From Heterohyrax brucei (Eukaryota; Chordata; Mammalia; Hyracoidea; Procaviidae): 64,000 bases of DNA. Under the pieces are notes generated by a model. It worked only from the letters and a program-made list of their open reading frames with translations, had not been told where the DNA came from and made no database searches. Both the position numbers and the translations under genes were made by a program. The stretch lies in the NCBI GenBank assembly GCA_028571685.1, contig CM053154.1, positions 7,043,501 through 7,107,500 on the forward strand, read 5' to 3'. Position 1 is the first letter of the stretch. Every line of letters starts with the position of its first letter. Of this stretch, positions 1 through 11,851 are shown in pieces.

Positions 1-3000
1 TTCTGAGAGTAGGATATAATTAAATGTTTTGCCTTTTCCAACTTCTGCAAGAGGTGATCAGTGCTGAACTTATTCTGAACAAAGGTGATGCCCTCACAGA
101 AGAAAGGGAAAATGACATAAATATGCATCACCCTCTGCTGGCTGGATCTCAGAGCCTGCAATGAGGACCACTGTGCAGAGGGGACAGCCCTTTTCTGGGC
201 ACTAACTCCTGCAGCCCACTCACACCACCTGCAAGGAGAGGCACTGAGGAAGGCCATCAGAATAACCCAATCAGCTCGGCCCAGAAAACATTCCATCGAT
301 TACCTGCATGGGACAGAGGGAAGAATGAGAAGCCTCTTGTGGGAGCACACACTCATCCTTCGTGCTCCCGCTAGGGGTGAGAGGCAGGAAAAGCAGAGGA
401 GGAAATGCTGGGGTGAGAGAAGTGTCCCCACCCCTGACCCACGTCCTTCACCCAAGGGACTGTCATTGATAAGTGCAGCTGAGTACACAAAAGGCAGAGT
501 CTTTGCCTCTGTGGGTTTGTTTTTCTCGTATTCTCCCTAAGTACTGTGATTACAAATATCAGATGATCCTGCCTATCAGGGGGATGCTCACAAGGCTTGT
601 CTGTGCTGGACGGAACCCAGCAGCAAGGACCAAGGAAAGGGCACCTGTGGGCAGAGGCCATGTGGTCCTCAGACAGCCCCTGCTGCTCTCCTCCAAGCGG
701 GTCACCAAGCTGCAGAGGGCTGGCAGGCACGGGACGTGTTGATGACACCTTTCTGTGTGGAATTTAAGTCTCGATTAAAAACTGTGAATAAATTGAGGAG
801 CTTGTTGGAGAAGAGATTCACCAATTAACAAGCAGTAGGTGTTTTTCTTTCTTTTTAAGGGCCCAACTGATTTAAACTGTATGCCTCATTTAAGCAACAG
901 TCTCATGTACTTTACCTGGAAATGAAAAAAAAAAGATTTTTTTTTTAAAGACTGAACATCCTTTATTCAAAGTACATGCTTTTGTGACTGATCAAAACAC
1001 TTTCAAGCTGAATGCAAATTTTCCACCCACAGAGGCATTTTCCCTGGTTCTGTAGCATGTGCACATTTTTAGTTCTTTGTTTCACGTGATCTGCCTCCTT
1101 AAAGAGAGGCTGCTTTGGGAATTATAAATATCACATCGTCCAAGCGCAGCAGCCCACCAGCAGAGCCCAGAGCCTGCCTGGAGGGCAGGAAGACAGCCCT
1201 AACCTCCCCTGTCTCAATGGGGCCCGCTCGGCACACGCAGAACTAAGCCAGCTTCTGCCCAGCTGCCTTCTCCTTCCCATCAAAGCTCCCACAGCTGAAT
1301 CTCTCTCCCATAAAAACAGATGCTTTCCACACGATCAGGCTGAGAAACACAGCCTCCTTTCTGACCTGGACCACCGCTGACTAGTCACTTCTAACTGCGC
1401 CCTCTGAAATTACATTGTCATGGCTAGCAGAGCAGTGCTTGGGAACATACACAGTCGCCGCTCCTAACTGTAACTAACCTCCCAGTCACCTGAACTCAAC
1501 CCACTCTCCTAATGACCTGAAGACATTCTAGGCTGATGTGGTTTCAACTGTGTCCCTCCAAAATATAGGTCAACTTGGTATAGCCACGATTCCGAATACT
1601 GTGGGGTTGTATCCTTCACTGGGTGTTTTATGTAATATTCCCCATGCTGCTGTCAGTCCTAATCTCTGCCTGTGGTTACTGAGGCAAGATTCAGTTACGA
1701 TACAGAGGATTCGGGTGGGATGCTAACAAAGACCTCCACTCCGGTCACCTCCCTGGCCCAATGTACAGGGCTCTTCCCTGGGGTGTGGCCTGCACCACCT
1801 TTTATCTTACAAGGGAGCAGCGGGCGGGGCGACCTCACACCACCAAGAACGCAATGCCTGGAGCAGAGTGAGTCTCCCACATCTGGCGTCCCTACACAGA
1901 AGAGTTCTTAATCCAGGAGAAGATGGAAGAGCAGGGCCTCTCTCCGGGGCCGACAGACAGAGAAAGCTTTCCCTTGGAGCTGACGTCTTGAATTTAGACT
2001 TCTAGCCTACCAGACTGGGAGAGTAAACTTCTGTTTGTTGAAGCCACCCACCTGCGGTACTTCTATCAAAGTAGCACTTGACAGCTAAGGCATAGTCTAG
2101 CTCAAAATGTGAATTTTCTTTAGTCCACTGCAACACTTGCATGAGTGAATGCGTGGAGGACATAACTGTAGTCCACAGAAAACACACACACTATACATGT
2201 ACATACAGATACACCTGCAAGCCAAATGCTACCTTTGATACAATTTTGAAAAAACTTTTTACTCCCTAGAGGAAAGTGTCCTTTGTGCCACCAAAATGGA
2301 CTGTTCTGCAGATGCCCTGGATGGCCAAGAGAGACATTTCTTGAAATTCCAATCTTCATAACACTCCAGCTTTAAGATAGCAGTAGACACAACATCTCTA
2401 AAATCTTTTGCAATAGAGGTCCTAGAAAATACATGCACCCTGAAAAATGAACTGGGAAAAGGGCTGGTCAGAGGTTCTGTGGCCAGCCTCCTCGGGCTAC
2501 CATCTCCTCTGCGTGCGGCTCTCACCCTTCCAGGTTTCACCTGGAGAGAAAGAAGCTTTGCTCATTCTTCCTGGCTCACAGCATCCACAGGAATCAGACT
2601 AGTGTGTCAACTGAGACACATGCAGTCACGTCATCCAAATGAGACAAAATCCCACGGGGCCCTCCTCACCCAAGGCCACCCCAAGAGGCAGCAGAGTCTC
2701 TCTATGGGGGAAGTTCTCTCAGCCACATCCCTTTGGCCCACTTACTAAAGAAAGCAACTCTACCCTTTTGTACTGAATGGACACTGTCTAACACTGTAGT
2801 TCCAGCCCAAAAGTAGATCTCCTGATCCATGGAAGCACAACTAGAACACCCTTACCTTGTGGCAAAGCCGACACAGGAAACCGCATCATCACAGTGTTTA
2901 AAAAGGACATGGTTTTGCTTCCAGGACAGCTCAGTAAAAGACAGCTTCTTTACCTGTCAACGGCTCCTCATCTCCATTTATTTATCTGGAAGGGCTTTCC

Positions 3001-3009
3001 CATACTTAC
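1..3009 (-). other. FANK1: FANK1 intron 3, partial
   Basis: Downstream flank of exon 3 in transcript order, beginning with donor GTAAGTATGG and running off the left edge. A phase 1 intron. It holds one MaLR-like LTR (1537-2092). In 1-1536 and 2093-3009 I see only unique, mildly AT-rich sequence with a short A/T run near 926-946, and no further exon, RNA gene or recognisable repeat. Confidence 0.85.
1537..2092 (+). mobile_element. MaLR-like solo LTR, copy 1
   Basis: Begins TG and ends CA, with the family's internal landmarks in order: GTGTCCCTCCAAAA near the start, a GGGTGGGATG block, GGTGTGGCCTGCACCACC, GCTGACGTCTTGAATTTAGA, then TTCTGTTTGTTGAAGCCACC near the end. Five other copies in this window share these. 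The overall layout (TG/CA termini, A/T-rich polyadenylation zone, final AAGCCAC block) resembles ERVL-MaLR LTRs. No internal retroviral genes are seen, so it is a solo LTR. Flanking 5-mers do not match, so the target duplication has decayed. Confidence 0.7.
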
Positions 3010-3134
3010 TTGTTGTACAAACAGTGATGACTGGGCTGTACTGGTATTCTCCAGAGGGGCTGGTGACCTTCAGCCGAAATCGATACAGTGTCCTTGGCTC
3101 CAGACCCTCAACAACGTGCTTTGTCGCATAGCCC
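3010..3134 (-). CDS. FANK1: FANK1 exon 3 (second half of FN3 domain)
   Basis: Internal coding exon of FANK1, a testis-enriched protein with one N-terminal fibronectin type III domain followed by ankyrin repeats; published work links it to spermatogenesis and AP-1 signalling (family knowledge). Read on the minus strand, a pyrimidine-rich acceptor ending in TCTAG precedes the exon at 3135-3136, and the donor GTAAGT begins at 3009. The 125 nt give one leading base, 41 complete codons and one trailing base. Motifs [19 protein letters not shown] and KVTSPSGE match the C-terminal strands of the FANK1 FN3 domain as I recall the human protein. The leading G completes a Thr codon begun by exon 2, and the trailing A would start the Arg codon of exon 4, outside the window. 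No stops or frameshifts are seen. The open frame runs past both splice sites, but those extensions do not look like FANK1. Confidence 0.95.
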
Positions 3135-6100
3135 CTAGACCAGAAAGACACACAAGCTGGTAACATCAGGCGATGGGAGTCATGGTCTCTGATCAATTAT
3201 TAGAAGAGCAAGTGGAGAAGGTTCTTGAATACTGTCTCTTTCTAGGACTTCTGATCTCTGTTCCTGACCTGCTCGTCTCCCACCTAGGCTCCAGGTCCTG
3301 GGGAACAAGAGACCACGTCACCCTTGGCACTGCTGCCACTGCCTGACTTGTGCCCCCTCCATTTCCCAGGGCCTAGTCCAGGGACGGATGACTAAGTGCC
3401 TATAACTTTGCATTTTGGACAAATCATCACGTGAACCTACGACATCTGTCCTCAAATGACCAAGTTGCTTGTTTGAAAGACAACACAGACAGATACGCGG
3501 TTTTCAAAGAGGGGCCTCAGAGGGACCGGGCAGGTCCTGCAGCTGACGGCTGCATGTCTGCATGCAAACTTAAGGGAGAGGAGCTGAAGAAGCGAGGCCA
3601 CGAACGCTGGCGGGGCAGAGAAACTGACGACGTGGCTGGGGAATCCCACAGAGCACGTGGGAAAGCCCTCCAGCAGCCTGCCCCACAGCTCAGCTCATCT
3701 CGGAATGCTGTGGGAAATGGACACCACATGCTTCTGGGACAGAAAACTGACTAGAGGCTGGCAATGGAAATCCATTGCCCCCAGAGGGAGAGGCACTGCA
3801 TCAAGTCTCATCCATGGAGACTACAAGGAGCGCCAAGAAGCGCAGTGAGGCAGATTGTCTGCTTCTCAGGATACCCGGGTCCTGGCAGAGGGGCTAAGAT
3901 CCCGCCCTGTGCTCAGGAGGCAGTTCCAGGGTCCTGGCTGTGACTTGACGTGCTTCTAACAGATCAGGTCTCCCGATGGTTGCAGAGCTGGGTGTTTCCC
4001 AGTACTGCCAGAAGACAAACCTCAGTTTCCCTTTGCTGCCAAAACTCTTGATTGGCAGATGACTCAACTCCATGGATCCCTTTTCCAACCCTTTATCTAA
4101 ATCTTTCTTTCCTCATATCTTAGGAGTTTGATTTTTGAAGTGTTTTAGGGGAAGGGGCACTATTTCTAGCTCTTCCTTTCCGGCTTCAATGCCCAATGCT
4201 CTCCTTGTTCTCTCTCTCTAGAACATTCTCCATAGCTCTTTGACCTCCAAGTTGACCTGTGTTTTCTATCCCTGCCCCCTTTTTCTTTGGTCTGTCTCTG
4301 ATGTTTCCTTTTTGCAGACCCTTTGCAGATGTGAGAACCATACTTTTGGATTCCCAACTAATTTTTCAGCAATGTCTGTGCGCAAGCTAAACAGTTATGC
4401 GTCAGTCCCCGTCCATGCAACTCAGTGAACGTGCCAGTGTCCATGGCTAGCAAGGCACTGGACAGGTTGGGTACGCAGCCCCAGAGGTCAGGGCCCAGGT
4501 GAGCCTGTCAGGACTGAGTGGTCCTGCCTCCTGCTGATGGGGTGGCACGAAGAAGGGGCAGCCAAGGATGGTGAGGCAGCAAAGGCCAAGCTGCGCTGAA
4601 AGAGTGCTCGAGTTTACATCATTCCTGCTAAAAGCCCAACTGAAGGCAGAGCTGTGGGTCTGGGCCAACGGGGCGTGTTAACACCTCACCTGTCAGTTAG
4701 ACAGTCTCACTCCCAGGCCCCCACAGCATCTCCCCAGCAAAGCCAGCGCTGAGCCAAGTGCACAGCTAGAGAGCAGATTCAGCTTGACCTCGAGGCAAGA
4801 GCATCCCCAAGAGAACCTGGGAGGTCTTTTACATCCCTTCCTCCCAGCTTACCCATCAGAGTGGCAGTGGGTGAAGAGCAAATAAGAGGCAGAGAAGGCT
4901 CCCAATGTCAAGTGAGAAACAGGGTGAGGCCCTTCCCTCACCCACAGCCAGGGTTTCCCAGGTATGCAGACATCAAAGGACAAACACAGTAGGAGAAAGA
5001 ATGCCAGGTGGGGAGTCCTGTCATCTATGTCGGCAAGAGCCAAGGGGGACAGAGGAGACTGAGGATGAGGGACCCAGCCAGGTGACTCTGGCTGTGCATC
5101 CCTGAGGGGAGTCTCAGGCCAATGTGGAGACCAAGAAAACTATTTTGAAAACTAAAAATACTTATAGGCTCATTTCCTTTGTCTTTCTCTCCCTATTGTT
5201 TACCAACATGTCTATTTTTAAGCCAGAATAAATCCTGAACACTCTGTGATAACTTTTTCACACCACGTGTTACTGGAGACCCCCAAACCTAAATAACTTC
5301 TTGGGTGCAGCTGAACTGAGATCCGAGAGATTGGCAATGTGAAGTTGGCTTTGACAATCCATCCCTGCATGCCATGTCCCTCTTTCCACAGAGACAGAGC
5401 CCGTGTCCTCCCCCTTGAGGAAGCCAAAAGGCAGAAGTGTCGCTGTGTGAAGTCTGGGCCTAGCCCTAAAGGTGCCTGAGAGCTTCTGCCTTTGCTCTTT
5501 TGGAGTGAGCCACCATGTGAAGATGTCCAAATGGCATTCAAAAAATAGACATAACATTCGAGTCAAGAAGCCAAGGAAATAGAAAAGTGTTAGGAATGGA
5601 TATAAATACACTTACTACAAAAGTAAAAGTTCCAGAGCCAAGATAAATATTCAGAAAATTGCCAATAGGGTAAAACAGAACAAGACACCTTGAAAAAATA
5701 TATAAGCCTGACACCAAAAAGTCCTCCTGTGAATCAGTGGATTTATTATAACTGAACACAGTCCTTTGAACCCTTACATATGTGAACCATAGAAACCCAG
5801 CCCTCAAAACCTTGCTGTACTTGAAAAGATCTTCAAGAGCTCACTGAGAACTAAAACATAGAAGCCTCAAGGGGATTCAGTGGCAGACAGCAACACCTTA
5901 AAAAAGATTTCGAGTAAAAGAGAAAACCAGAAGTGCCTCAATAATACCCAGCATTGCTAAACATCGTAAGTTCACACTGAAGCAAGCAGCACCTTCTCCA
6001 CCGTCAGAAAGGGAAATAACAGAACGGTTTTAGAAAAGATGTTACCGAGCACACATGTTCTGAGGACAGGGCATTTCCCCTTACTAGGACGTAAGTTCCA

Positions 6101-6283
6101 TTTCCTAACTGGTTCGTTGCTGCGCCCGCAGTTCTTTTACATCTGACCAGCAAATCTGTTGGCTGAATGGGTCTCATACTAGGGCTGGAGGTTCTCAGGA
6201 CATCATCAACAGAGATGATCACCACAGAGAGGACCCAGACCTACCAGGTCCTGGGGCACAACTGCTAAGAGGGCTGTTCCATT

Positions 6284-6483
6284 GTCATTAGGTGCCGTCG
6301 TGTCCATTGCAATTCACAGTGACCTCCTGCACACAGCAGAACCACCCCGTGGGGGCTGTAGGCTGCAGTTTCTGCAGGAACAGATCACCAGGTCTTTTCT
6401 CCCACAAAGCTGCTGGATGGCTTTAAACTACCTACTTTTCCATTAGCAGCTGAGCACTTAAGCACCGCACCACCAGAGGTCCT
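6284..6483 (-). mobile_element. Afrotherian tRNA-derived SINE, longer subtype, degraded
   Basis: Reads on the minus strand from a degraded CCACCAGAGG-type head to a tail resembling GACTCATGGCGACC. It includes the extra block CAGATCACCAGGTCTTTTCTCC that marks the longer SINE subtype also seen at 10962-11155 and 46841-47039. Many substitutions suggest age. Confidence 0.75.
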
Positions 6484-6699
6484 CGCTCATTGGGGTTTAC
6501 CACATTCACGCATTCATGACAGCGCAGACAAGGTGACTAACAAAGGCAGTTCATGAGCCTATGGAGAAGCACAGCTTAATGCTGCCTAGACGTGAGGACG
6601 TAAGGAAAAAAATCCTGGAGTCACTTCCATAAGAGAGGAAAGTATTCAAAAAGGCAAAATGCATGCTTATTTTTACCACTGGTGAATGTTCGATACAAG

Positions 6700-7040
6700 A
6701 GCTAATGACGCACAAAATATGAACAGTGGACCGTCAAGAGACTCCTTCAACAGGCTTCTCTCTTCTGTCTGTTCTCACTCAGCAGTCCACTGTCACACTG
6801 ATGACTCCTGCATTCGTATCTCCACCGCAGACATCCCCCCGGACCCTTCTTCCCCACCTGCCTCCTTGACATCTCCACTGGGAGGCCTGACAGTCCACCT
6901 GAACCCTCTACTCCACTGCGACCTTCCCATCTCTACAGCTCTGGTTCCTCAGGCTGATGGCCTTGGGACCGCCATGGAGGACTGGGTTGATGTCCACAGT
7001 AGTTGCTGTTCCTTCAAGGGTGTGACACCTCTGCCCTGGT
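6700..7040 (+). mobile_element. L2 LINE, first fragment
   Basis: Contains the L2 block TTGACATCTCCACTGGGAGG followed by CCTGAACCCTC, typical of the 3' ORF2 region of LINE2. Continues after an inserted LTR-like element at 7311 and again at 8813. The exact left edge is uncertain. Confidence 0.65.
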
Positions 7041-7310
7041 GAACTCAGACACAGTCATGTGACTTGGTCTGAGCGAGGAAGTGCAGGCGGGAGTGAAGTG
7101 TGTCACTCTGGGTGGAAACTTCAAGAAACAATGTGCCATGCGCCCCTCCCCTCTGCCACATGGGTGCCAGTGCTCCAGGAGGAGTCAGAAACCATCAGCC
7201 TGGGCTGCAGAGTAAAGACAGTGCGGCACGGGCCACGGTCCGGCTGTCATGGGCACTGTGTGCGAGAAATCAGCCGCTGCCATCACAAGCCACTGAGATC
7301 ACGCGATTCA
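7041..7310 (+). mobile_element. MLT1-like LTR fragment inside L2
   Basis: Carries ATGTGACTTGGTCTGAGCGA, then GTGTCACTCTGGGTGGAA, CCTCTGCCACATGGGTG, TCAGCCTGGGCTGCAGAGT and a final AAGCCACTGAGAT. This is the order I associate with old MaLR (MLT1-type) LTRs. It splits two L2 fragments, so it inserted after the L2. Subfamily not assigned. Confidence 0.55.
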
Positions 7311-7906
7311 TGGCAAACTCAGCACAACTTGGCCGCTCCCAGCTGTTACAGGGTCCTTGATCACCCTCCGTCTCTCTTGTCCTATATCTGGGCTTCCAGC
7401 AGATTCTCTGAAACCATCTCACCTAAATTATTGCCAAAGCCTCCTAATTAGCCCTCCCTGCTGCTTGGCTGCCTAGCTTCCCCGCAGCCTGGTCTCAGCT
7501 CAGAACGACGCTCATAAAACCGTGCCAGGCCCTGCTCCTCTCCTCCGCCTAACAGCCTCCAGTGGCTTTCCCTCCCTGCCTCAAGGTCAGAGTTCTTTTG
7601 ACAAACCACAGGACCCACGGTTACCTGCTGTGACCCCTGCGCCTGTCTACTCCTCCCTGATCCTCACAGTTCCCGAAACACACCAAAGACACACCTAACT
7701 CAAGATTTTCTATACCTGCTATTTTCTCTACCCGGAATGTTCTTCCCCAGGTGTTCCCCAGGCTCTAACTACCCTTCAGTTGCTTAACGGCTTCATCCAA
7801 AAGCTATCTTGTCAGTGAAGCCTTCCTCAACCTCCACCCCAGGTCCCAACTCTTCCAGGCTCTCTCCCTTAGTATTCATCACCACTTGGCGTGTTACAGG
7901 GGCCCT
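7311..7906 (+). mobile_element. L2 LINE, second fragment
   Basis: Long recognisable stretch of LINE2 3' region: CCTCCTAATTAGCCCTCCCT, CAGCCTCCAGTGGCTTTCC, CTACCCGGAATGTTCTTCCC, GTGAAGCCTTCCTCAACC, and TATTCATCACCACTTGGC at its end. The L2 is interrupted at 7907 and resumes at about 8813. Confidence 0.8.
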
Positions 7907-8050
7907 GGTGGCACGGTGGTTGAGAGCTCAGCTGCTAACCAAAAGGTCTACGGTTTGAATCCACCAGTTGCTCCTTGGAAACCCCATGGGGCAGTTCTAC
8001 CCCTACAGGGTTACTATAAGTCAGAATTGACTCAACAGCAATGGTTTTTA
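7907..8050 (+). mobile_element. Afrotherian tRNA-derived SINE
   Basis: Full-length short subtype: head GGCCCTGGTGGCACGGTGG (A-box region), B box GGTTTGAATCCACCAG, the conserved CTCCTTGGAAACCCCATGGG, and tail AGTCAGAATTGACTCAACAG. It directly abuts an RTE fragment. Confidence 0.9.
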
Positions 8051-8054
8051 GTTG

Positions 8055-8812
8055 GGCAACACAAGAGGACTTAAACCACTTACTGAAGAAAAGCCAAGAG
8101 TACAACCATCAGTATGGATTGTACCTCAGCATAAAGAAAGCAAAAATCCCACAGACTGGACCAACAAGCGATATTATGATAAATGGAGAAAAGACTGGCG
8201 GTGTCAAGTGTTCCATTTCACCGGGGTCCACAATCCATGCCCACAGATGCCACAGTCAGGCAATAAAGTAGTGCATTGCTTTGGGCCAATCTGCTCTGAA
8301 AGACCTCTGAAAAGTGTTAAAAAATCAAAGATGTCACTTTAAGGATTTGGGTGACCTAAGCCATGCTGTTTTCAATTGCCTTGTGCACGTGAAAGTTGGA
8401 TAATAAATAAGAAGACTGAAGGAGAACTGATGCATTTCAGTTACGGTGTTGGCCAGGAATACTGAAGGTCCCTTGGGCTGCCAGAAGGAGGACTGAATCT
8501 GTCTTGGAGGAAGTCCAGCCAGAATGCTCCTCAGAAGTGAGGGTGACGAGAGACTGCCTCTCATACACTTTGGGCATGTTATCCACAGAGGCCGGTCCCT
8601 GGAGAGGACAACGTGTTTGGTAAAGTAGAAGGTCAGCAAAACAGAGGAAGACCCTCAACGAGCCGGACAGAGACAGAGGCTGCAGCGATGGGCTCACGCA
8701 TAGCAGTGGTTGGGTGGATGGCACGGCACCGGGCAGTGTTTCATTCTGTCACACGCAGGGTCACTACGAGTGGGACGCGATTTGATGGCATCTAACGATG
8801 ACATACTACACG
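8055..8812 (+). mobile_element. RTE-clade LINE, 5'-truncated 3' portion
   Basis: Encodes, with frame breaks, the region after the reverse-transcriptase active site: QYGLYLSIKKAKIPQTGP (after the catalytic motif) followed by an INGEKT segment. Further on come TAATGCTCCTCAG-like and HFGHVIHRG-type blocks, and a 3' end with CACTACGAGTGGGACGCGA. RTE LINEs supply the enzymes that move Afrotherian SINEs. This copy is dead through stops and frameshifts. Together with the SINE it interrupts an L2. Confidence 0.85.
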
Positions 8813-8960
8813 TTTTCACTTACTGCTCTTATTTATCACCTGTCTCTCTCATCCAGAGGACGTCTTGTTTGTTTAGTGCTACGTCTCCAGCACCCAGAAC
8901 AGTGTCTGGCACACAGTAGGTCCTCGATTACACATACTGAGCAGATGAACGAAATGCACA
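8813..8960 (+). mobile_element. L2 LINE, 3' terminal fragment
   Basis: Continuation of the L2 interrupted at 7907: GTCTCCAGCACCCAGAACAG then GTGTCTGGCACACAGTAGG and an ATGAACGAAATG-type end, matching the LINE2 3' terminus. Confidence 0.8.
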
Positions 8961-10802
8961 AAGACGCGAGCTCTTCCCGGATGCAGACGGGGTAGACAAC
9001 AGACAGGAGAGAAACTTACAGCGGAGGCAGAACCTCCCCAGGGTCTGCAGAACGGCCAGAAGAAAGAATGGGCTGGAACAAATTCCTTCTAAACAGGGAA
9101 AACAACTCAGCACACACACCAAAAGAGGTCAAGGTACATCTAGAGGACAGAAAGCAGCCCATGGTGGCAGCTCTGTACTCAGAAAATAAGAGGTGACAAG
9201 AAAGGCAGGGTGTGAGCAACCATGAAGGCATCAGGTGAGAGCCTGAGGGGCTCAGCCCCTCATCCTGCAAGCAATGGGGGCGTGATGGCATCCTTAGCAA
9301 CAGAGTGGAGGATGACACAGTGAGAGGAGGACACAGGGCCAATCCAGGCAATCAACAAACATGCTAACGGTGGAGAACAGGAGATACAGCCAGCAACCAG
9401 CCAGAAGGTGGTGTTTACATCCTAGCAAGGGGAATGCCACATTCTAAGCACAAACATCACAAGCCTGATGTTGTGTGGCGCAACACAAAGAGCCATGCGG
9501 GGAAGCAGGGAAGGGATTTTTGCAAAGGGAGAAATCACAAAACCACAGGGACTCTCCCATCAGAGAAGATTCTACAAGTTCAACATTGGCCAGTGGCTCC
9601 TGTGCCCAGAAAGGAACAAGTCAGGAGAAGCTTTTACGTCCACAATCCCGGTGTTGCATTTTTTAGACGGTGGCTTTTAAAGGAAAGGCCATTTTCTACT
9701 TTTAGTGCAACCTACAGAAAGAGATGCAACCCAGCTGAACAGTCCAGAGGAACACAGACTACTTCTGCCACCTAGTGTCACAGTGTGCACCCTGAAACTC
9801 TAGGGCATTTCACAAATGCATGGACTGGCCAGTCTGGGGGCAAGCCTACAGGCACCTCTCGGCTGGATCATTGTCCAGGCACCTACTCCAGGCCCAAGGG
9901 CACTGAGGACTCGGGAAACACACACATCACATCAGACACATCAGACCGGAGACTGTCCACGCAGGTCGCAGAGTCTGTGGGTGAGGCTGTCTGCCCCACC
10001 ACCCAGCAAAGGCGAAAGGCACAGAGGCAAGAGAAGGGTGTCTAGAACAATACCCCTCGCCCTCAGGTATAGCTTGTGGTGCCAGGGAAACGGGTGAAGA
10101 GAAATGACGTCCTTTTCTTGCAACATCCTAATTCATATTCTTTTAGATGGAAACTACTTAATGGAATAGGACGTGACATAACTTAAAAATAACATTTTCA
10201 AGTATCAGGCCAAGAATTACTTTCACGTGAGAACTATACCTTGGATAATGCTTTTCCTTCAGGTACAGGGAACTGTTACTGGAACCTTGGGGATATCATC
10301 CAGATAATAGTTGAAGCATCATGTGTGCTCTGCTGCCAGCCCCCCTGTCACCACCCTTGTGGCGAGGGAAAGCTCTGTGTCCTGACTGCCTCAGGTCCAA
10401 ACCCTGGCTGTGCTATTATTCTGCAGGTTTTCCAGATGCTACCACTGGGGGAGAGGGGGAATGTGCCCAGAATACATGACATCTCTCTGCAGGAACTCGT
10501 ACAATTGCAGGTAGGTCTACAATTATCTCAAAATAAAAAGAGCAAGAAATATTTGCATCCATTTATGGTATTCCTGAATCACAGGAGTCACTTTGCAGGT
10601 GGCCAAGCTGCTACTGGGAAGAAACAAACCAGGGTTCAGATGACGATGAAGAGAAATGACCTCTGGACAATTCCTGTTGCAGTCACTTATGTACGTATGC
10701 AACGAAGACCCTGCAGGTCTGCTACATGCCGGGCACCACACAGGGGCTGGCGACAGAGTGTCCGGCCACTGGGAATCATATCTGTCTCTCGCTGAGTATA
10801 TA

Positions 10803-10961
10803 TACCCTGGTGGCATAGTGGCTAAGTGGTAGGGCTGCTAACCAAAAGGTAGGCAGTTCAAATCCACCAGGCGTTCCTTGGAAACTATGGGGTGGTTCTA
10901 TTCTATCTATAGGGTTGCTCTGAATCAGAATCGACTCAACAGCAGTGGGTTTGGGGTTTGC
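10803..10961 (+). mobile_element. Afrotherian SINE, left member of a tail-to-tail pair
   Basis: Head CCTGGTGGCATAGTGGCTAA, B box GTTCAAATCCACCAGG, tail CAGAATCGACTCAACAGCAG followed by GTGGGTTTGGGGTTTG. It abuts an oppositely oriented SINE with no spacer. Confidence 0.9.
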
Positions 10962-11155
10962 AAACCAGTTGCTGTTGCGTTGATTCTGACTCATGGCAGT
11001 ACTATGTACGTCAGAATAGAACCGTGTTCCATAGGGCTTTCAGTGGCTGATTTTTCTGAAGTAGATCTCCAGGTCTTTTCTCCAAGGTGTCTCTCGGTGG
11101 ACTCGAACTCTCAACCTTTCAGGTAGCAGCCAAGTGCATTCACCATCTGCACCAT
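10962..11155 (-). mobile_element. Afrotherian SINE, longer subtype, right member of pair
   Basis: Minus-oriented: starts with the tail complement (CAAACCAGTTGCTGTTGC, GATTCTGACTCATGGC), includes the AGATCTCCAGGTCTTTTC block of the longer subtype, and ends at a head-like CTGCACCATC. Its tail faces the tail of the plus-strand SINE at 10803-10961. Confidence 0.85.
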
Positions 11156-11174
11156 CAAGAGAAGCCTACATACT

Positions 11175-11540
11175 GGGAGGGAAACAGAAAATGAACAAAT
11201 AAGTGAAATGACTCCCGGCTGAGTTCAAGGGTTTAAAGCGTGCAAAACAAGGTCATAGGACAGAGAGTATCCAGGGTGGAAGGACAGCTACTTTAGATGG
11301 CCTCTCTGAGGAGGTGCATATCTCATCCACTGACAGCTGGGTCCTGTGAAGAAACTAGCCATATAAACATGAGGAAACCTATTCTAGGAAAAGGCCACGA
11401 GAAAGGGCAGGGCATGGAACCAGCCTGACCCGGTCAAGGTTGAGATGGAAGCAGCTGGGTCAGTTGAAGATGGTTGAGTAGGGGGTGAGTGGGAAGGACG
11501 TGAGGTCAGCGAAGGTGCTCCAGGTAGACCAGGCCCAGCT
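11175..11540 (-). mobile_element. L2 LINE fragment
   Basis: In plus-strand reading it shows the complement of the L2 3' region: GAACAAATAAGTG, ACAGCTACTTTAGATGGCC, TCTCTGAGGAGGTG, then a degraded AGAAAGGGCAGGGC block and GGACGTGAGGTCAGCGAAGG. This order marks a minus-oriented LINE2. It ends about 310 bp from FANK1 exon 2. Confidence 0.6.
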
Positions 11541-11851
11541 CCAGTCCTATAGTGAACTAAACAGCCTTAACACCTTTTGATTCTGTCTCTACATTTTGGG
11601 TATCAATATGCCGTTACGATATTTCAGAAGTCAAAGAAGCTCTCAAAGGTGCAGGAAGTTTAATTTCAAAATAACTGCTACAGTGCTGTTTTCCAAAAAT
11701 TATAATTCATAAAGAGCATGAATGCAAATGATGCTGACTCATTCCTTTCTTTAATTTCAGAATAGCAAGTAACTTTTCAGAGACAACAGGAAGCATTCTA
11801 GCTAATCAGGAAACTAAAGCAAAGTGGGAAGCAACTCAGCATTTCACCTAC

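Larger units (their letters stand above)
3135..11851 (-). other. FANK1: FANK1 intron 2
   Basis: Complete 8,717-bp phase 2 intron between exons 2 and 3, with a GT donor at 11851 and an AG acceptor at 3135. The part 3135-6283 shows no recognisable repeat or gene, nor does 8961-10802. The middle and the exon 2 side hold SINEs, a nested L2/LTR/RTE block and an antisense-oriented L2, listed separately. 11541-11851 is unique flank of exon 2. Confidence 0.9.

Noticed and set aside
7907..8050. tRNA-like A and B boxes considered as a tRNA gene, here and in the other SINEs
   Set aside because: The boxes continue into the shared SINE body and tail and the cloverleaf is degraded; these are SINE promoters, not tRNA genes.
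10241..10795. Open frame of 184 codons on the plus strand
   Set aside because: No recognisable domain, no splice or promoter context, and composition like chance intronic sequence.
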